Assembly: GCA_023150805.1 (NCBI GenBank) | Contig: JAKLKF010000027.1 | Span: 1 to 64,000, forward strand | Length of the DNA stretch: 64,000 bases | Source of the DNA: Myxococcota bacterium | Lineage (GTDB): Bacteria > Myxococcota_A > UBA796 > UBA2385 | Reading direction: 5' to 3' | In this document: one piece after another, positions 25,181 through 33,962 of the stretch | Position numbering within the stretch: position 1 is the stretch's first letter | Layout of the letters: every line of letters begins with the position of its first letter | Notes under the pieces: model-generated | Databases searched by the model: none | The model's input: the letters and a program-made list of their open reading frames with translations, nothing else | What the model was told of the DNA's origin: nothing | Made by a program: the position numbers and the translations under genes

Positions 25181-25334
25181 GTGGGCTCCGGAGTCAGGAG
25201 CGGCAGGGTAGCCCGACAACGCCGGTTCTGGTTAGTCTCGCCGGTGCCGGTCCTCCGGCGGCGCGCGGCGCGCCTCCTCCCCATCTCTCGGGTTCCCCCC
25301 GTGCTCCGGCGCGCGGTGGACCCCGGCGGAAGCC

Positions 25335-25451
25335 ATGCAGACCCCGGTCGAAGAGACCCTCGCCTCCATGCCCCGGCAGATGCGCTGGCTGGGAGTGGTG
25401 CTGGTGATCCTGGCGGGCATGCTGTCGACCGTGGCCTTCGGGGCGATCTGA
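25335..25451 (+). CDS. Small single-span membrane protein (38 aa)
   Basis: ATG 25335 to TGA 25451 encodes 38 residues: an acidic/polar start with MPRQMRW, then a hydrophobic helix GVVLVILAGMLSTVAFGAI to the end. GGCGGAAG lies a few bases before the start. Third codon positions are almost all G/C, as in real genes here. It sits 16 bp before the repeat lipoprotein gene and may be co-transcribed with it. No family recognised; it may be spurious. Confidence 0.4.
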   Translation: MQTPVEETLASMPRQMRWLGVVLVILAGMLSTVAFGAI

Positions 25452-25467
25452 GGGGCGGGCGGGTAGG

Positions 25468-26793
25468 ATGCGCGCCCCTGGAGGCGCCGTGTCCCTGCTG
25501 CTGATGCTCCTGGCCTGCACGGGCGCCCGGCCCGCGACCGACGACAGCGGCGCCGGCCCCCTCGACGACACCGGCGGCGACGGCGGGGGCACCGGGCCCA
25601 CCACGAGCTGGATCTGCCCCGGCGCCCGGGTGCTGGAGGGGGACGTCGCGGTGAGCGACGCCGCGGGCCTGGCCGCGCTCGCGGACGTCGCGGTGGTGGA
25701 GGGCACGCTGTCGGTGACGGGTGTGGACAGCCTGGCCGGGGGCCTGGACTGCCTGGAGCGGGTGGGCGCCTTCACGCTGACGGGCACGGCGATGGCGGCG
25801 CTCGACGGCCTGCCCCACCTCTCCCAGGTCGACGGCGCCTTCGCCGTCCAGGGCAACGCGCTCACCTCCCTGCAGGGCCTGCCGGGCCTGTCGCAGGTGG
25901 GGGAGGTCGTGGTCGCCGACGAGCTGGCCTTGACCTCGCTGGCCGGCCTGCCCGTGGACCTGCTGGCGGGCGCCTCGCTGGAGCTGCGGGGGCTGACCGG
26001 CCTGGCCGACCTCTCGGACCTGGCGGCGCTGACCGCGGTGGGCGGGGACCTTCGCCTGGTGGGGCTGCCGCAGGTGACCGGGCTGGCCGACCTGGCGGCG
26101 CTGTCGACCATCGGCGGCGCCCTGCACATCGAGCGAGGCGCCGTGGCCGACCTCGCGGGCCTGTCGGCGCTCGCCTCGGTGGGGGGCCTGCGGCTGGTCG
26201 AGGACGAGGCGCTGGCCACCCTGGACGCCCTGCCGCTCATCGAGGAGCTGGCCGTCCTGGAGCTGCGACAGACCACGCTGCTGGACATCGACGCCCTGCG
26301 CTACCTGGAGAAGGTCCAGGGCGACCTGTCCGTCGTGGGCAACCAGGGGCTCTCCGACCTGGGCGCGCTGGACCGGCTGACCGTCGTCGAAGGGGCCCTG
26401 CGCGTCACCGACCAGCCCGGCCTGGAGAGCCTGGAGGGCCTGGAGGCGCTGACCCGGATCGACGGCGACCTGGAGCTCGCGCGCAACGCCGACCTGGAGA
26501 GCCTGGAGGGGCTGGAGGCGCTGACCCGGGTGGGCGGCACCTTCACCCTGGACGGGAGCCCGTCGCTGTCCAGCCTGGAGGGACTGGACGAGCTGCAGGA
26601 GGTCGGCGGCGACGCGGTGGTCCAGCACAACGACGCGCTGTCCAGCCTGGTGGGCGCCGAGCAGTGGCAGACCCTGGTCGGCATGCTGACGATGTGGGAC
26701 AACGACCTGTGCGCCACGGAGCTGGTCGACTTCGCCTACCGCTTCGGGGACGGGGCCTGCGCCCTGTGTGAGGCGGACCACGCGGGTTGCTGA
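25468..26793 (+). CDS. Leucine-rich / receptor-L-like repeat lipoprotein
   Basis: A 441-residue predicted lipoprotein: lipobox LLAC at about 14-17, a D/G/T linker, then about 14 repeats of 20-25 residues built on L-x-x-L-x-x-L-x-x-V/I-x-G-x-L (for example SLEGLEALTRIDGDLEL and SLEGLEALTRVGGTFTL). This pattern is like the receptor L-domain or beta-helical leucine-rich repeats of myxobacterial surface lipoproteins. The C-terminus holds four cysteines in a small cap (CATEL, CALCEADHAGC). Probably a surface binding protein; the ligand is unknown. The repeats are similar at DNA level (two 'SLEGLEALTR' blocks), so length variation between strains is plausible. Confidence 0.7.
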   Translation: MRAPGGAVSLLLMLLACTGARPATDDSGAGPLDDTGGDGGGTGPTTSWICPGARVLEGDVAVSDAAGLAALADVAVVEGTLSVTGVDSLAGGLDCLERVGAFTLTGTAMAALDGLPHLSQVDGAFAVQGNALTSLQGLPGLSQVGEVVVADELALTSLAGLPVDLLAGASLELRGLTGLADLSDLAALTAVGGDLRLVGLPQVTGLADLAALSTIGGALHIERGAVADLAGLSALASVGGLRLVEDEALATLDALPLIEELAVLELRQTTLLDIDALRYLEKVQGDLSVVGNQGLSDLGALDRLTVVEGALRVTDQPGLESLEGLEALTRIDGDLELARNADLESLEGLEALTRVGGTFTLDGSPSLSSLEGLDELQEVGGDAVVQHNDALSSLVGAEQWQTLVGMLTMWDNDLCATELVDFAYRFGDGACALCEADHAGC

Positions 26794-26823
26794 GGGGGGG
26801 GGGCAAACGGACGCCCCGCGCCC

Positions 26824-27396
26824 TCACCCCCCCTTGACCACCGCCTCGATCGCCCCGATGTGGCCGTGGTCCAGGGCGCCGGAGCGCACGCAGCGGGTGC
26901 GGCCCTGCGGGTCGACCAGGACGTGCAGGGGCAGCACGGGGTTGACCTCCAGGCCCATCGACTGGACCCAGGCGGTGGCGTTGGCCCCGTCGACCATGTG
27001 CAGGCTGCCGGCCACCTCGGGGTGGCCCTTGGTGAAGGCGGCCAGGACGGCGGCGTCCTCGTCGACCGACAGCAGGCGCAGGTCGACGGCGGCGCCCTGG
27101 GCGGCCAGCTTGTCGGGCCACTTCACGATGGTCGGCATCTCGGCCAGGCACGGGGCGCACCAGGTCGCCCAGACGTTGACCCAGGTCCAGCGGCCGGTGG
27201 TCTGCGGCGCCTCGCCGTGCAGCGGGGGCCAGGCGAAGGAGGGGGCGGACTCCGGCGCCGGGAGCGCCTCGCAGAAGGCGTCCAGGTCGACAGGGGCGGC
27301 GGGGGCGGCGGCGACCGCGTCGACGCGGGAGAGGGGCGCGGCGGGCGGCGCGGCGCCGTCGTCGCAGGCGAGCAGGGCCAGGAGGAGGGCGGTCAC
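26824..27396 (-). CDS. TlpA-like thioredoxin lipoprotein
   Basis: A 190-residue predicted lipoprotein from GTG 27396 (lipobox LLAC, Cys11). The C-terminal 130 residues form a TlpA/ResA-type thioredoxin domain with WATWCAPC (C80, C83) and a later PLHVLVDPQGR strand. It should act as a membrane-tethered reductant or oxidant of cysteines outside the cytoplasm. The start overlaps the preceding OmpA-like gene's stop (GTGA), so it is the third gene of a coupled trio with the VKOR-thioredoxin fusion. Direction of electron flow is not determinable from sequence. Confidence 0.82.
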   Translation of the reverse strand: MTALLLALLACDDGAAPPAAPLSRVDAVAAAPAAPVDLDAFCEALPAPESAPSFAWPPLHGEAPQTTGRWTWVNVWATWCAPCLAEMPTIVKWPDKLAAQGAAVDLRLLSVDEDAAVLAAFTKGHPEVAGSLHMVDGANATAWVQSMGLEVNPVLPLHVLVDPQGRTRCVRSGALDHGHIGAIEAVVKGG

Positions 27397-28106
27397 AGGC
27401 GGCAGTCGATCCAGGCCATGAAGGCGCTGCGGTTGAGGTCGTCGGTGGTGCAGGCGTCCACGCCGCCGCTGCGCTGCCAGCCGCAGAAGTCGGCGCCGAG
27501 CTGGGCGTACTCCTCGCCCAGCCACAGCAGGCCGACCTGCTGGTCCAGCTCGGGGTCGGGGAAGGTGGCGTGGATGTGGTCGGTGATGGCGCGGGCGCGC
27601 TGCTCGGAGAGGGCGCGGTTGTGGGCGACGCTGCCCTCGGGAGAGGAGCGGGCGACGACCAGGAACCAGGAGGCGCCCCCGCGCTCGGCGAAGACCTTGT
27701 CCACCAGGGCGGAGTCCTCCGCACCCAGCGCGGCCTCGTTCTTCTCGAACTGGACGATGGCGGCGCGGTCGGCCAGGGGCAGGAACAAGGCGTTGAAGTC
27801 GCCGCCGGCCAGGGTGGCGACCGCGGCGGCGTCGGCGGGCTGGCAGCCGCGGCCGGCGGCCCCGTCGGCGCCCACCAGGCCGCAGCTGGTGAGCACGCGC
27901 CGCAGGACCTTGCGCAGCTCGGGCGTGCAGTAGCCCTCGTCGGCGACGGCGGCGGTGGCGGCCACGGGCGTGTCCGCCTCGCTGGCCTCGGCCGCCTCCA
28001 GGCGGCCCTGGGCCGAGAGGATCCAGGCGGTGGCCAGGCCGGTCGGCAGCAGGGCGCAGGCCGCGCCGACGCCGAGCGCCAGGGCGGGGGAGGTGGGACT
28101 GTTCAC
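27393..28106 (-). CDS. OmpA-like C-terminal domain protein, cysteine-containing
   Basis: A 237-residue protein with an N-terminal membrane segment (about 9-30). The part from about 110 to 195 fits an OmpA-type peptidoglycan-binding fold: IVQFEKNEAALGAED, ASWFLVVARSSPEG and LSEQRARAITDHI. Six or seven cysteines are spread over the exported part, unusual for OmpA-like domains. It sits between two thiol-redox genes with GTGA overlaps on both sides (start 28106 overlaps the VKOR stop; its stop overlaps the TlpA start). I infer an envelope partner or substrate of that redox pair. The OmpA call is by pattern only. Confidence 0.62.
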   Translation of the reverse strand: MNSPTSPALALGVGAACALLPTGLATAWILSAQGRLEAAEASEADTPVAATAAVADEGYCTPELRKVLRRVLTSCGLVGADGAAGRGCQPADAAAVATLAGGDFNALFLPLADRAAIVQFEKNEAALGAEDSALVDKVFAERGGASWFLVVARSSPEGSVAHNRALSEQRARAITDHIHATFPDPELDQQVGLLWLGEEYAQLGADFCGWQRSGGVDACTTDDLNRSAFMAWIDCRL

Positions 28107-29344
28107 GGCGCACCCTCGGTGGCGGCGGGCGCCAGCATGCGGGCCAGGGTGTAGTCCAGGCCCAGGTCGGTGTCGGCGTCACACACGCGGCGGCCGTCGA
28201 CGAAGAGCTGGGGGGTGAGGACCGGGAGCTGGTTCTTCACCGCCCAGCGCAGGGACTGGTTGAGCTTGCTGCGCACCGCCGGCTTGCCCAGGCAGCCCTC
28301 GACCTGGGGGAAGGCGGCCAGCACCATGCGCGCGGCGGCCTCGGGGTCCTCGGCCGTGGCGGTGCGGATCTCCTCCTGGCGCTCGAAGGCCCAGTCGAGC
28401 ACCGCGCGGGCGTCGCCGCCGGCGCACAGCATGGCCTCGCTCACCGTGCAGGCGCCGGGGTGCAGGCTGCTGGAGACCATCCAGTTGCAGGTGGCGTCCA
28501 GCGGGAAGAGCAGGAGCTGGCGGTCGAGCAGGGCGCCCTGGCCCGAGGCGTCCAGCCGCTGCTCGAAGCCCTTGCAGGACGGGCACAGCGGGTCGAGCAC
28601 CTCGACGGCGGGGGTGCCCTGGCCACCCAGGTCGATGAGCACGCCGTGCTTGTCGGCGGGGTCGGTCAGCTCGCCGCAGGTGCCGATGTAGCGCTCGTGC
28701 GCGGGGGACATCGCGGCCCAGGCGGCGACGGGCAGCAGGTTGAAGATGCCGAGCTGGACGGTCGCCATGCCCAGCCGGGGCGCCAGGGCGCCGGTCGGGG
28801 CAGGGGTCGGGTCCGCGTCGTCGTCGTCCAGCGCGGCCTGGGGGCGGCCGGCGCTGAGCATCGCGCCCAGGGCGCCGACGAAGGCCAGGGCGCTGGCGCC
28901 GTAGGTGCCGATGCAGAGCTTGCAGGCGGCGTCCAGCACCTGCAGGGCGATGACGCCCATCACGATCGAGGTGGCGACGGGCACCAGGCTCAGCGCGAAG
29001 GTGGCCTGCAGCGCCGGACGCTCGGCGCCGCCGCGGTGCAGCAGGACGAGCAGCGCCCGGTACAGCAGCAGCGCGAAGGTGCCCATGCCCAGCAGCGACA
29101 TCGGGATGCCGCCCCACAGCGCCTGGCGCAGCACCGAGCTGTAGGGGCTCATCAGCGTGACGTGGCAGCCGCTGGCGCCGGTCACGTCCACCGATCCCAG
29201 GCCGGGCAGGAAGGAGCAGTGCAGGCCGTGGACCTGGCGGTCCAGGTACTGCGCGAAGTCGTAGGTCGACGTGCCGGTGAAGACCAGGCCGGCGACGGCC
29301 GCCAGGGCGAGCAGGGCCGCCCAGGTTCGAGGGGTGCCAGGCAT
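28103..29344 (-). CDS. VKOR-thioredoxin fusion (disulfide-forming enzyme)
   Basis: A 413-residue membrane protein. The N-terminal half is a vitamin K epoxide reductase homologue with about five membrane segments, loop cysteines C43 and C60 and the quinone-site pair C141-K-L-C144 (ACKLCIGTYG). The C-terminal half is a DsbA/thioredoxin-like domain with CPSC at 254-257 and a TPQLFVDG cis-proline region. Bacterial VKOR homologues replace DsbB, passing electrons from the thioredoxin partner to quinone, so this fusion should make disulfides in the cell envelope. It heads an overlapping three-gene set with the OmpA-like and TlpA-like genes. Confidence 0.85.
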   Translation of the reverse strand: MPGTPRTWAALLALAAVAGLVFTGTSTYDFAQYLDRQVHGLHCSFLPGLGSVDVTGASGCHVTLMSPYSSVLRQALWGGIPMSLLGMGTFALLLYRALLVLLHRGGAERPALQATFALSLVPVATSIVMGVIALQVLDAACKLCIGTYGASALAFVGALGAMLSAGRPQAALDDDDADPTPAPTGALAPRLGMATVQLGIFNLLPVAAWAAMSPAHERYIGTCGELTDPADKHGVLIDLGGQGTPAVEVLDPLCPSCKGFEQRLDASGQGALLDRQLLLFPLDATCNWMVSSSLHPGACTVSEAMLCAGGDARAVLDWAFERQEEIRTATAEDPEAAARMVLAAFPQVEGCLGKPAVRSKLNQSLRWAVKNQLPVLTPQLFVDGRRVCDADTDLGLDYTLARMLAPAATEGAP

Positions 29345-29377
29345 GGAGGGCCGGATCCGCAGGTGGGAGGTGGATCC

Positions 29378-31141
29378 CTACTCAGGGTCACCGGAGCTGT
29401 CGAGCGGAGGGCTTGGAGTGTCAAGAGCATCCGTCCCGTCGAGGCTCACGCCCAGGCCGCGTTGAAGGCGCGCGCGCCGCAGCACGCGGTCCCCGGGCAG
29501 GCGCGCCCAGGCCTGGTCCAGCGTCGCGATCGCCTCGCCGGCCTGCCCGACGCTGTCCAGCGCGTCGGCGGCGGCGACGATGACCTCCGGGTCGTCGGGG
29601 AAGGCCGCCAGCGCCTCCCGGGCGACCTCGGCGGCGCCCGGCAGGTGGTAGTCGGCGTACACGCGCAGCGTGCCGGCGACCGGGCGGGCCTGCCCCGGGC
29701 TCAGGCTGCGGGCCCGGTCGAACTCCGCCAGCGCGGCGGAGGGCTGGCCGGTCCGGTAGAGGGCCTCGGCGTGCTCGGCCGCGGGGGCCCAGCTCCGTGG
29801 GTGGTCGCTGGCCCGGCGGCGGGCGATGCCCAGCTCGGGCGGGTCGGCGAGGACCACGGTCGAGAGCAGGCGGTCGGCCAGCGGGGCCTGGCGGCGGGCC
29901 TGCGCCTGCAGGACCTGGAACTGCACCCGGTGCTCGTAGGCGCCGCGCGCGAGCACGAGGGCGGTCAGGTGCTGGGTCTCGCCCGACAGGTCGAAGCGCA
30001 GCTCCAGGCGCTCGGCGTCCCACCCGTCGACCTGCACCGCCTGCCGGGAGAGGACCTGTGGGCTGCGGCCGCCCGAACCGACGCGATCCACCAGCTTGTC
30101 GGCGGCCTCGGCGGCGGTCACGGGTCGACTGTGGACGGTCGTCGCCGCCGACAGGTTGGCCTCGAGCATCGGAGAGAACCACCCGCGATCGCCGGTGAAG
30201 GTCCACCCTTCCTTCCAGTAGGCGGGGCGCGTCAGCGTCCAGCCGTCCTGTTCGACCAGGGTGAGCGGGACCAGGCGCGGGCCGGCCAGACCGACCGTGA
30301 GCAGCACGGCAGCGAGGACAGCCCCCGCGCCGCGGCGGACCAGGCGGTTGCTGCGCTGGTGGCGGACCAGGACCTCGGGTTCGAGCAGGGTCATGAGCAG
30401 GCCCCCGCCCAGCAGGCCGCCCAGGTGGCTCCAGTTGTCCGTGCCCTCGCTGCGCAGGCCCGAGAGCAGCGAGTACCCGATGTACCAGGCCAGGGCGCCG
30501 CCGAAGTACTTGCGGGCCCGGGCCGGGATGGCGTCCCAGTGCTTCCAGCCCACGACGACACCGGCGGCGAGCAGGCCGAAGACGCCCCCGCTGGCGCCCA
30601 GGCTGGGGCGGTCCAGGCTCATGGCCATCGACAGCAGGCCGCCCGTGATGACGCTGCCGAAGTAGACCAGCACCAGGTTGGCCCGGCCGATCGCGCGCTC
30701 GAGGTGGTAGCCCGTGTAGACCAGGAACAGCATGTTGAACAGCAGGTGGGGGAACCAGATGTGCAGCAGGCCGTAGGAGAGCAGGCGCCAGACCTCGCCC
30801 TGCTCGAGGATCGCGGGCGCCCAGTTGGTCAGCTCGCGCTGCAGCCAGGACTCGGCCTCCGGTGACCAGCTCGCCAGGTAGAGGCGGAGCTGCACGCCGA
30901 CCAGCAGCGCGGTGACGATGGGCAGGCCGCGGTGGCTGAGGTTGGCGCGGAAGGCCATCCGGCTGGGATCGGCCAGGGCCTGGAAGAGCTCCAGCTCGCC
31001 GGCGGGCAGGAAGCGGTCGCCGGTCACCAGGTCGAAGCGCACCGGCGTCGCCGCGACGACGTCCCCCTCGACGATGCGCTGCTCCAGCTCCTCGTAGGTC
31101 ATCCGCTGAATGTGGCCGCGGCGCTTGACCTCGATGAGCAT
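29378..31141 (-). CDS. Rhomboid intramembrane protease with TPR extension
   Basis: A 587-residue protein. The rhomboid core spans about 70-255: HIWFPHLLFN gives H127/H132/N136, GASGG holds the catalytic Ser184, and SHLGGLLGG provides the catalytic His239. This Ser-His dyad cleaves transmembrane substrates within the membrane. Residues 1-60 form a cytosolic domain. After the last membrane helix (about 270-290) a region of roughly 140 residues of unknown fold leads to TPR-like helices (about 455-560). Extended rhomboids with TPRs occur in bacteria; substrates are unknown. The start ATG 31141 has no obvious Shine-Dalgarno. Confidence 0.83.
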   Translation of the reverse strand: MLIEVKRRGHIQRMTYEELEQRIVEGDVVAATPVRFDLVTGDRFLPAGELELFQALADPSRMAFRANLSHRGLPIVTALLVGVQLRLYLASWSPEAESWLQRELTNWAPAILEQGEVWRLLSYGLLHIWFPHLLFNMLFLVYTGYHLERAIGRANLVLVYFGSVITGGLLSMAMSLDRPSLGASGGVFGLLAAGVVVGWKHWDAIPARARKYFGGALAWYIGYSLLSGLRSEGTDNWSHLGGLLGGGLLMTLLEPEVLVRHQRSNRLVRRGAGAVLAAVLLTVGLAGPRLVPLTLVEQDGWTLTRPAYWKEGWTFTGDRGWFSPMLEANLSAATTVHSRPVTAAEAADKLVDRVGSGGRSPQVLSRQAVQVDGWDAERLELRFDLSGETQHLTALVLARGAYEHRVQFQVLQAQARRQAPLADRLLSTVVLADPPELGIARRRASDHPRSWAPAAEHAEALYRTGQPSAALAEFDRARSLSPGQARPVAGTLRVYADYHLPGAAEVAREALAAFPDDPEVIVAAADALDSVGQAGEAIATLDQAWARLPGDRVLRRARLQRGLGVSLDGTDALDTPSPPLDSSGDPE

Positions 31142-31194
31142 GCGGCGGTCCCTGGTGGTCGGGGCTGCCCATGCCTACCCCGCTGGAGCCCGGC

Positions 31195-31473
31195 TCACCC
31201 GGCGTCGGCGATCTGCCAGAGGTGGAAGAGGTGCAGGAAGGGCAGCAGGGCGGCGGCGATGGCGGCCAGGTGCAGCAGTGTGTGCGCCAGCGCCTCGCGG
31301 GCGGGTCGGGCGCGGCCCAGGGCGAGCGCGCCGAGGCCGAGTGCGGCGGCGGCGAGCAGCAGGCCCCAGGGGTAGGGCGCGTGCGGCTCGACCGGCTCGG
31401 TGTTCCCCAGGTAGAAGCAGGCGCCCATCGCCAGGTAGGGCCCCAGGATGACGGCGGCCACGGTGCCGACCAC
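31195..31473 (-). CDS. Small hydrophobic membrane protein
   Basis: A 92-residue protein from GTG 31473 with three probable membrane helices (VAAVILGPYLAMGACFYLG, WGLLLAAAALGLGALALG, and ALAHTLLHLAAIAAALLPFL). The frame stays open upstream and reads as more hydrophobic sequence, so the true start may be a CTG further up (31485 or beyond) and the N-terminus is uncertain. His residues cluster in the last helix (HTLLH, HLFHLW). No family recognised. It lies upstream of the rhomboid gene by 53 bp on the same strand. Confidence 0.5.
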   Translation of the reverse strand: MVGTVAAVILGPYLAMGACFYLGNTEPVEPHAPYPWGLLLAAAALGLGALALGRARPAREALAHTLLHLAAIAAALLPFLHLFHLWQIADAG

Positions 31474-31650
31474 GGCCGCGGCCAGGGCGCTGAGCAGGCT
31501 GAGCGCAGACAGCGTGCGGCCTACGGTCCTCCGCAGGCGGGCGGTGGCGGCGGCGCCCTCAGACGGCGGCAGGATCGATGCCCAGGGCGGCGAGGAGGGC
31601 GGGCGCGGTCATGCGGGCAGTCTACCTCGCCGGCCGGATAGGTCGCTCGG

Positions 31651-32943
31651 ATGAACGGGACCGACCTGCCACTGCTGCGCACCACCGTCCCTGGCCCCGC
31701 CTCGCGGGCCTGGGTCGATCGCCTCGCCCGGACCGAGTGTCCGGCCATCACCGCCCGCCGGGCCCGCCGGGCCGCCGCCCTGGGGCTCTCCGACGACGAC
31801 CCCATCGTGTGGGCCCAGGCGGTGGGCGCCAACGTGCAGGACGTCGACGGCAACATCTTCGTCGACCTGACGGCGGGCTTCGGGGTCGCCGCCGCCGGCC
31901 ACCGCGACCCCGGCGTGGTGGCGGCGCTGCACGCCCAGGCCGAGGCGCTGCTGCACGCCATGGGCGACGCCTTCCCCGACCCGCGCCGGATCGAGCTGAT
32001 GGAGCGCCTGTGCGCGATGACCGGGATGGACCGGGTCATCCTGGGCAGCTCGGGCAGCGACGCGGTCGAGGCGGCGCTGAAGACCGCCCGGGTGGCGACC
32101 GGGCGCGACGGGGTGCTGGCCTTCGACCGCGGCTACCACGGCCTGTCCTACGGGGCCCTCGCGGTGGGCGACTACAAGGCCGCCGACTTCCGCGCGCCCT
32201 TCGCCGGGCAGCTCGGCCCACACCTGCGCGTGGCCGCCTTCGGGGGGCCGCTGCCGCCGGCCGACTGGCTGCGGTCGCAGGAGATCGGCGCGGTCCTGGT
32301 CGAGCCGATCCAGGGGAGAGGGGGGATCCGCGTGCCGCCGCACGGCTGGCTCTCCGCGCTCCGAGCGACCTGCGACCAGGTCGGCGCGGCGTTGATCTTC
32401 GACGAGATCTACACGGGCTTCGGCCGGACCGGCGCCCCCTTCGCCTTCCAGGGCGAGGGGGTGCGGCCGGACCTGCTGTGCGTGGGCAAGGGCCTGGGTG
32501 GGGGCTTCCCGATCAGCGCCTGCCTGGGCACCGCGGCGGTGATGGACGCCTGGGGGGCCAGCAAGGGCGAGGCGCTGCACACGCAGACCTTCCTGGGCAA
32601 CCCGCTGGGCTGCGCGATGGCGCTGGCGGCGCTGGATCGGCTGGAGGCCCTGGCGCCCGCGGTCGGCCCGCTGGGCGAGGGCCTGGCGACGGCGCTGCGC
32701 GCGCGCGGGCTGGGGGTACGGGGGCGGGGCCTGCTGCTCGGGGTCACGCTGCCGACGGGGCCCGACGCGCTGGCGCTCAGCCGGGCCCTGCTGCACCGGG
32801 GCTACCTGGCGCTGCCGGCCGGCGAGGTCCGCGCCGGCGACGATCCCCGGCAGGCGGTGGTGCTGGCGCTGACGCCGCCCCTGTGCATCACCCAGGCCCA
32901 GCTCGACGGCTTCCTCGGCGCGCTGGACCAGGCGCGGACATGA
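31651..32943 (+). CDS. Class III aminotransferase (PLP)
   Basis: A 430-residue fold-type I, class III aminotransferase. Visible: SSGSDAVEAALKTAR (about 133-147, PLP phosphate site), DRGYHG, LVEPIQGRGG, IFDEIYTGFGRTG (Asp251 contacts the PLP ring nitrogen) and CVGKGLGGGFP with Schiff-base Lys280. A TFLGNPLGCA segment closes the site. Members move amino groups between amines and aldehydes or ketones (GabT, ArgD, omega-transaminases). The next gene starts inside its stop (ATGA). Because the two following genes are predicted to make an aldehyde from an acid, the natural substrate here may be that aldehyde, giving a primary amine; this is inference. Confidence 0.85.
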   Translation: MNGTDLPLLRTTVPGPASRAWVDRLARTECPAITARRARRAAALGLSDDDPIVWAQAVGANVQDVDGNIFVDLTAGFGVAAAGHRDPGVVAALHAQAEALLHAMGDAFPDPRRIELMERLCAMTGMDRVILGSSGSDAVEAALKTARVATGRDGVLAFDRGYHGLSYGALAVGDYKAADFRAPFAGQLGPHLRVAAFGGPLPPADWLRSQEIGAVLVEPIQGRGGIRVPPHGWLSALRATCDQVGAALIFDEIYTGFGRTGAPFAFQGEGVRPDLLCVGKGLGGGFPISACLGTAAVMDAWGASKGEALHTQTFLGNPLGCAMALAALDRLEALAPAVGPLGEGLATALRARGLGVRGRGLLLGVTLPTGPDALALSRALLHRGYLALPAGEVRAGDDPRQAVVLALTPPLCITQAQLDGFLGALDQART

Positions 32944-33962
32944 GCACCGAGGCCCTGTGGGACGCGCTCACCGCCTTCATCGGCGGCGGGCCGGGGGAGT
33001 TCGTGGACCTGGCCCTGCGCCTGCACGCCTGGCAGCGGGCCCACAACCCGCAGTACGACGCGATCTGCGGCGACCAGCCGGCGCCGGCGCGCTGGCAGGA
33101 CATCCCGACGGTGCCCGTGGGCCTGTTCCGCGACCTGCCGCTCACCTGCTTCCCGCCCGACCAGGCCGCCGTCGTCTTCCGCACCAGCGGCACGACCGTC
33201 GGCCGCCGCGGCGAGCACCGCTGCCGCGACACGGCGCTCTACGACCTGGGCGCCCGGCGCAACGCCGCCCACCACCTGGGGCCCTTGCCCCGGGCCGGCG
33301 TGGCCCTGGTCCCCTACGCGCCGGACAGCAGCCTGGGCCACATGTGCCGCGACCTGGTGCCGGGCATGCCGACCTTCTTCTCGTCGGAGCACGGCGTGGA
33401 CGCGGCGGGCGCCTGGGCCGCCCTGCGGGCCGCGACCGAGCCGCTGTTCGTGCCGGGCACCGCCTTCGCCTTCGACCTGCTGGTCTCCACCGCCACCGGG
33501 CCGGTGCAGCTGCCGGCGGGCAGCGTGGTCATGGTCACCGGCGGCAGCAAGGGGCGGGCCGTGGTGCTCTCCGAACCGGACCTGGACCTGGCGCTGCGAC
33601 AGCTCCTCCCCGGCGCGCGCATCGTCGGCGAGTACGGCATGACCGAGCTGTCCAGCCAGCTCTGGGCGGTGCCCTGGGGCGCGCCCTACCAGCCGCCGCC
33701 CTGGCTGCGGGTCAAGGCCGTCGAGCCCGCGACGGGGGAGCTGCTCCCGCCCGGCCAGGAGGGGCTGTTGTCCTTCGTCGACCTGGCCAACCGCTGGACG
33801 GTGCTGGCCATCGAGACCCAGGATCTCGGCGTGGTGGGCGAGGACGGGGCGGTCACGCTGCGCGGCCGGGTGGCCGGCGCGCCGGCGAGGGGCTGCTCGC
33901 TGTCGGTGGAGGAGGCCCTTGCGCGGGCGGCCCCCGCGGGCGTGGGGGGGCGGCCCGCGTGA
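32940..33962 (+). CDS. LuxE-like acyl-protein synthetase
   Basis: A 340-residue member of the LuxE/PaaK-like adenylate-forming family. VVFRTSGTTVGRRG (about 77-90) is the P-loop-like ATP motif, VVMVTGGSKGR and IVGEYGMTELSSQ (about 225-237) match later adenylation motifs, and ETQDLG near the C-terminus fits the A8-type region. In bioluminescence LuxE activates a fatty acid with ATP and holds it as a thioester for reduction by LuxC. No Cys is obvious at the usual C-terminal acyl-carrying position, so the intermediate may pass directly. The start ATG overlaps the aminotransferase stop (ATGA) and the stop overlaps the reductase start (GTGA). Confidence 0.78.
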   Translation: MSTEALWDALTAFIGGGPGEFVDLALRLHAWQRAHNPQYDAICGDQPAPARWQDIPTVPVGLFRDLPLTCFPPDQAAVVFRTSGTTVGRRGEHRCRDTALYDLGARRNAAHHLGPLPRAGVALVPYAPDSSLGHMCRDLVPGMPTFFSSEHGVDAAGAWAALRAATEPLFVPGTAFAFDLLVSTATGPVQLPAGSVVMVTGGSKGRAVVLSEPDLDLALRQLLPGARIVGEYGMTELSSQLWAVPWGAPYQPPPWLRVKAVEPATGELLPPGQEGLLSFVDLANRWTVLAIETQDLGVVGEDGAVTLRGRVAGAPARGCSLSVEEALARAAPAGVGGRPA

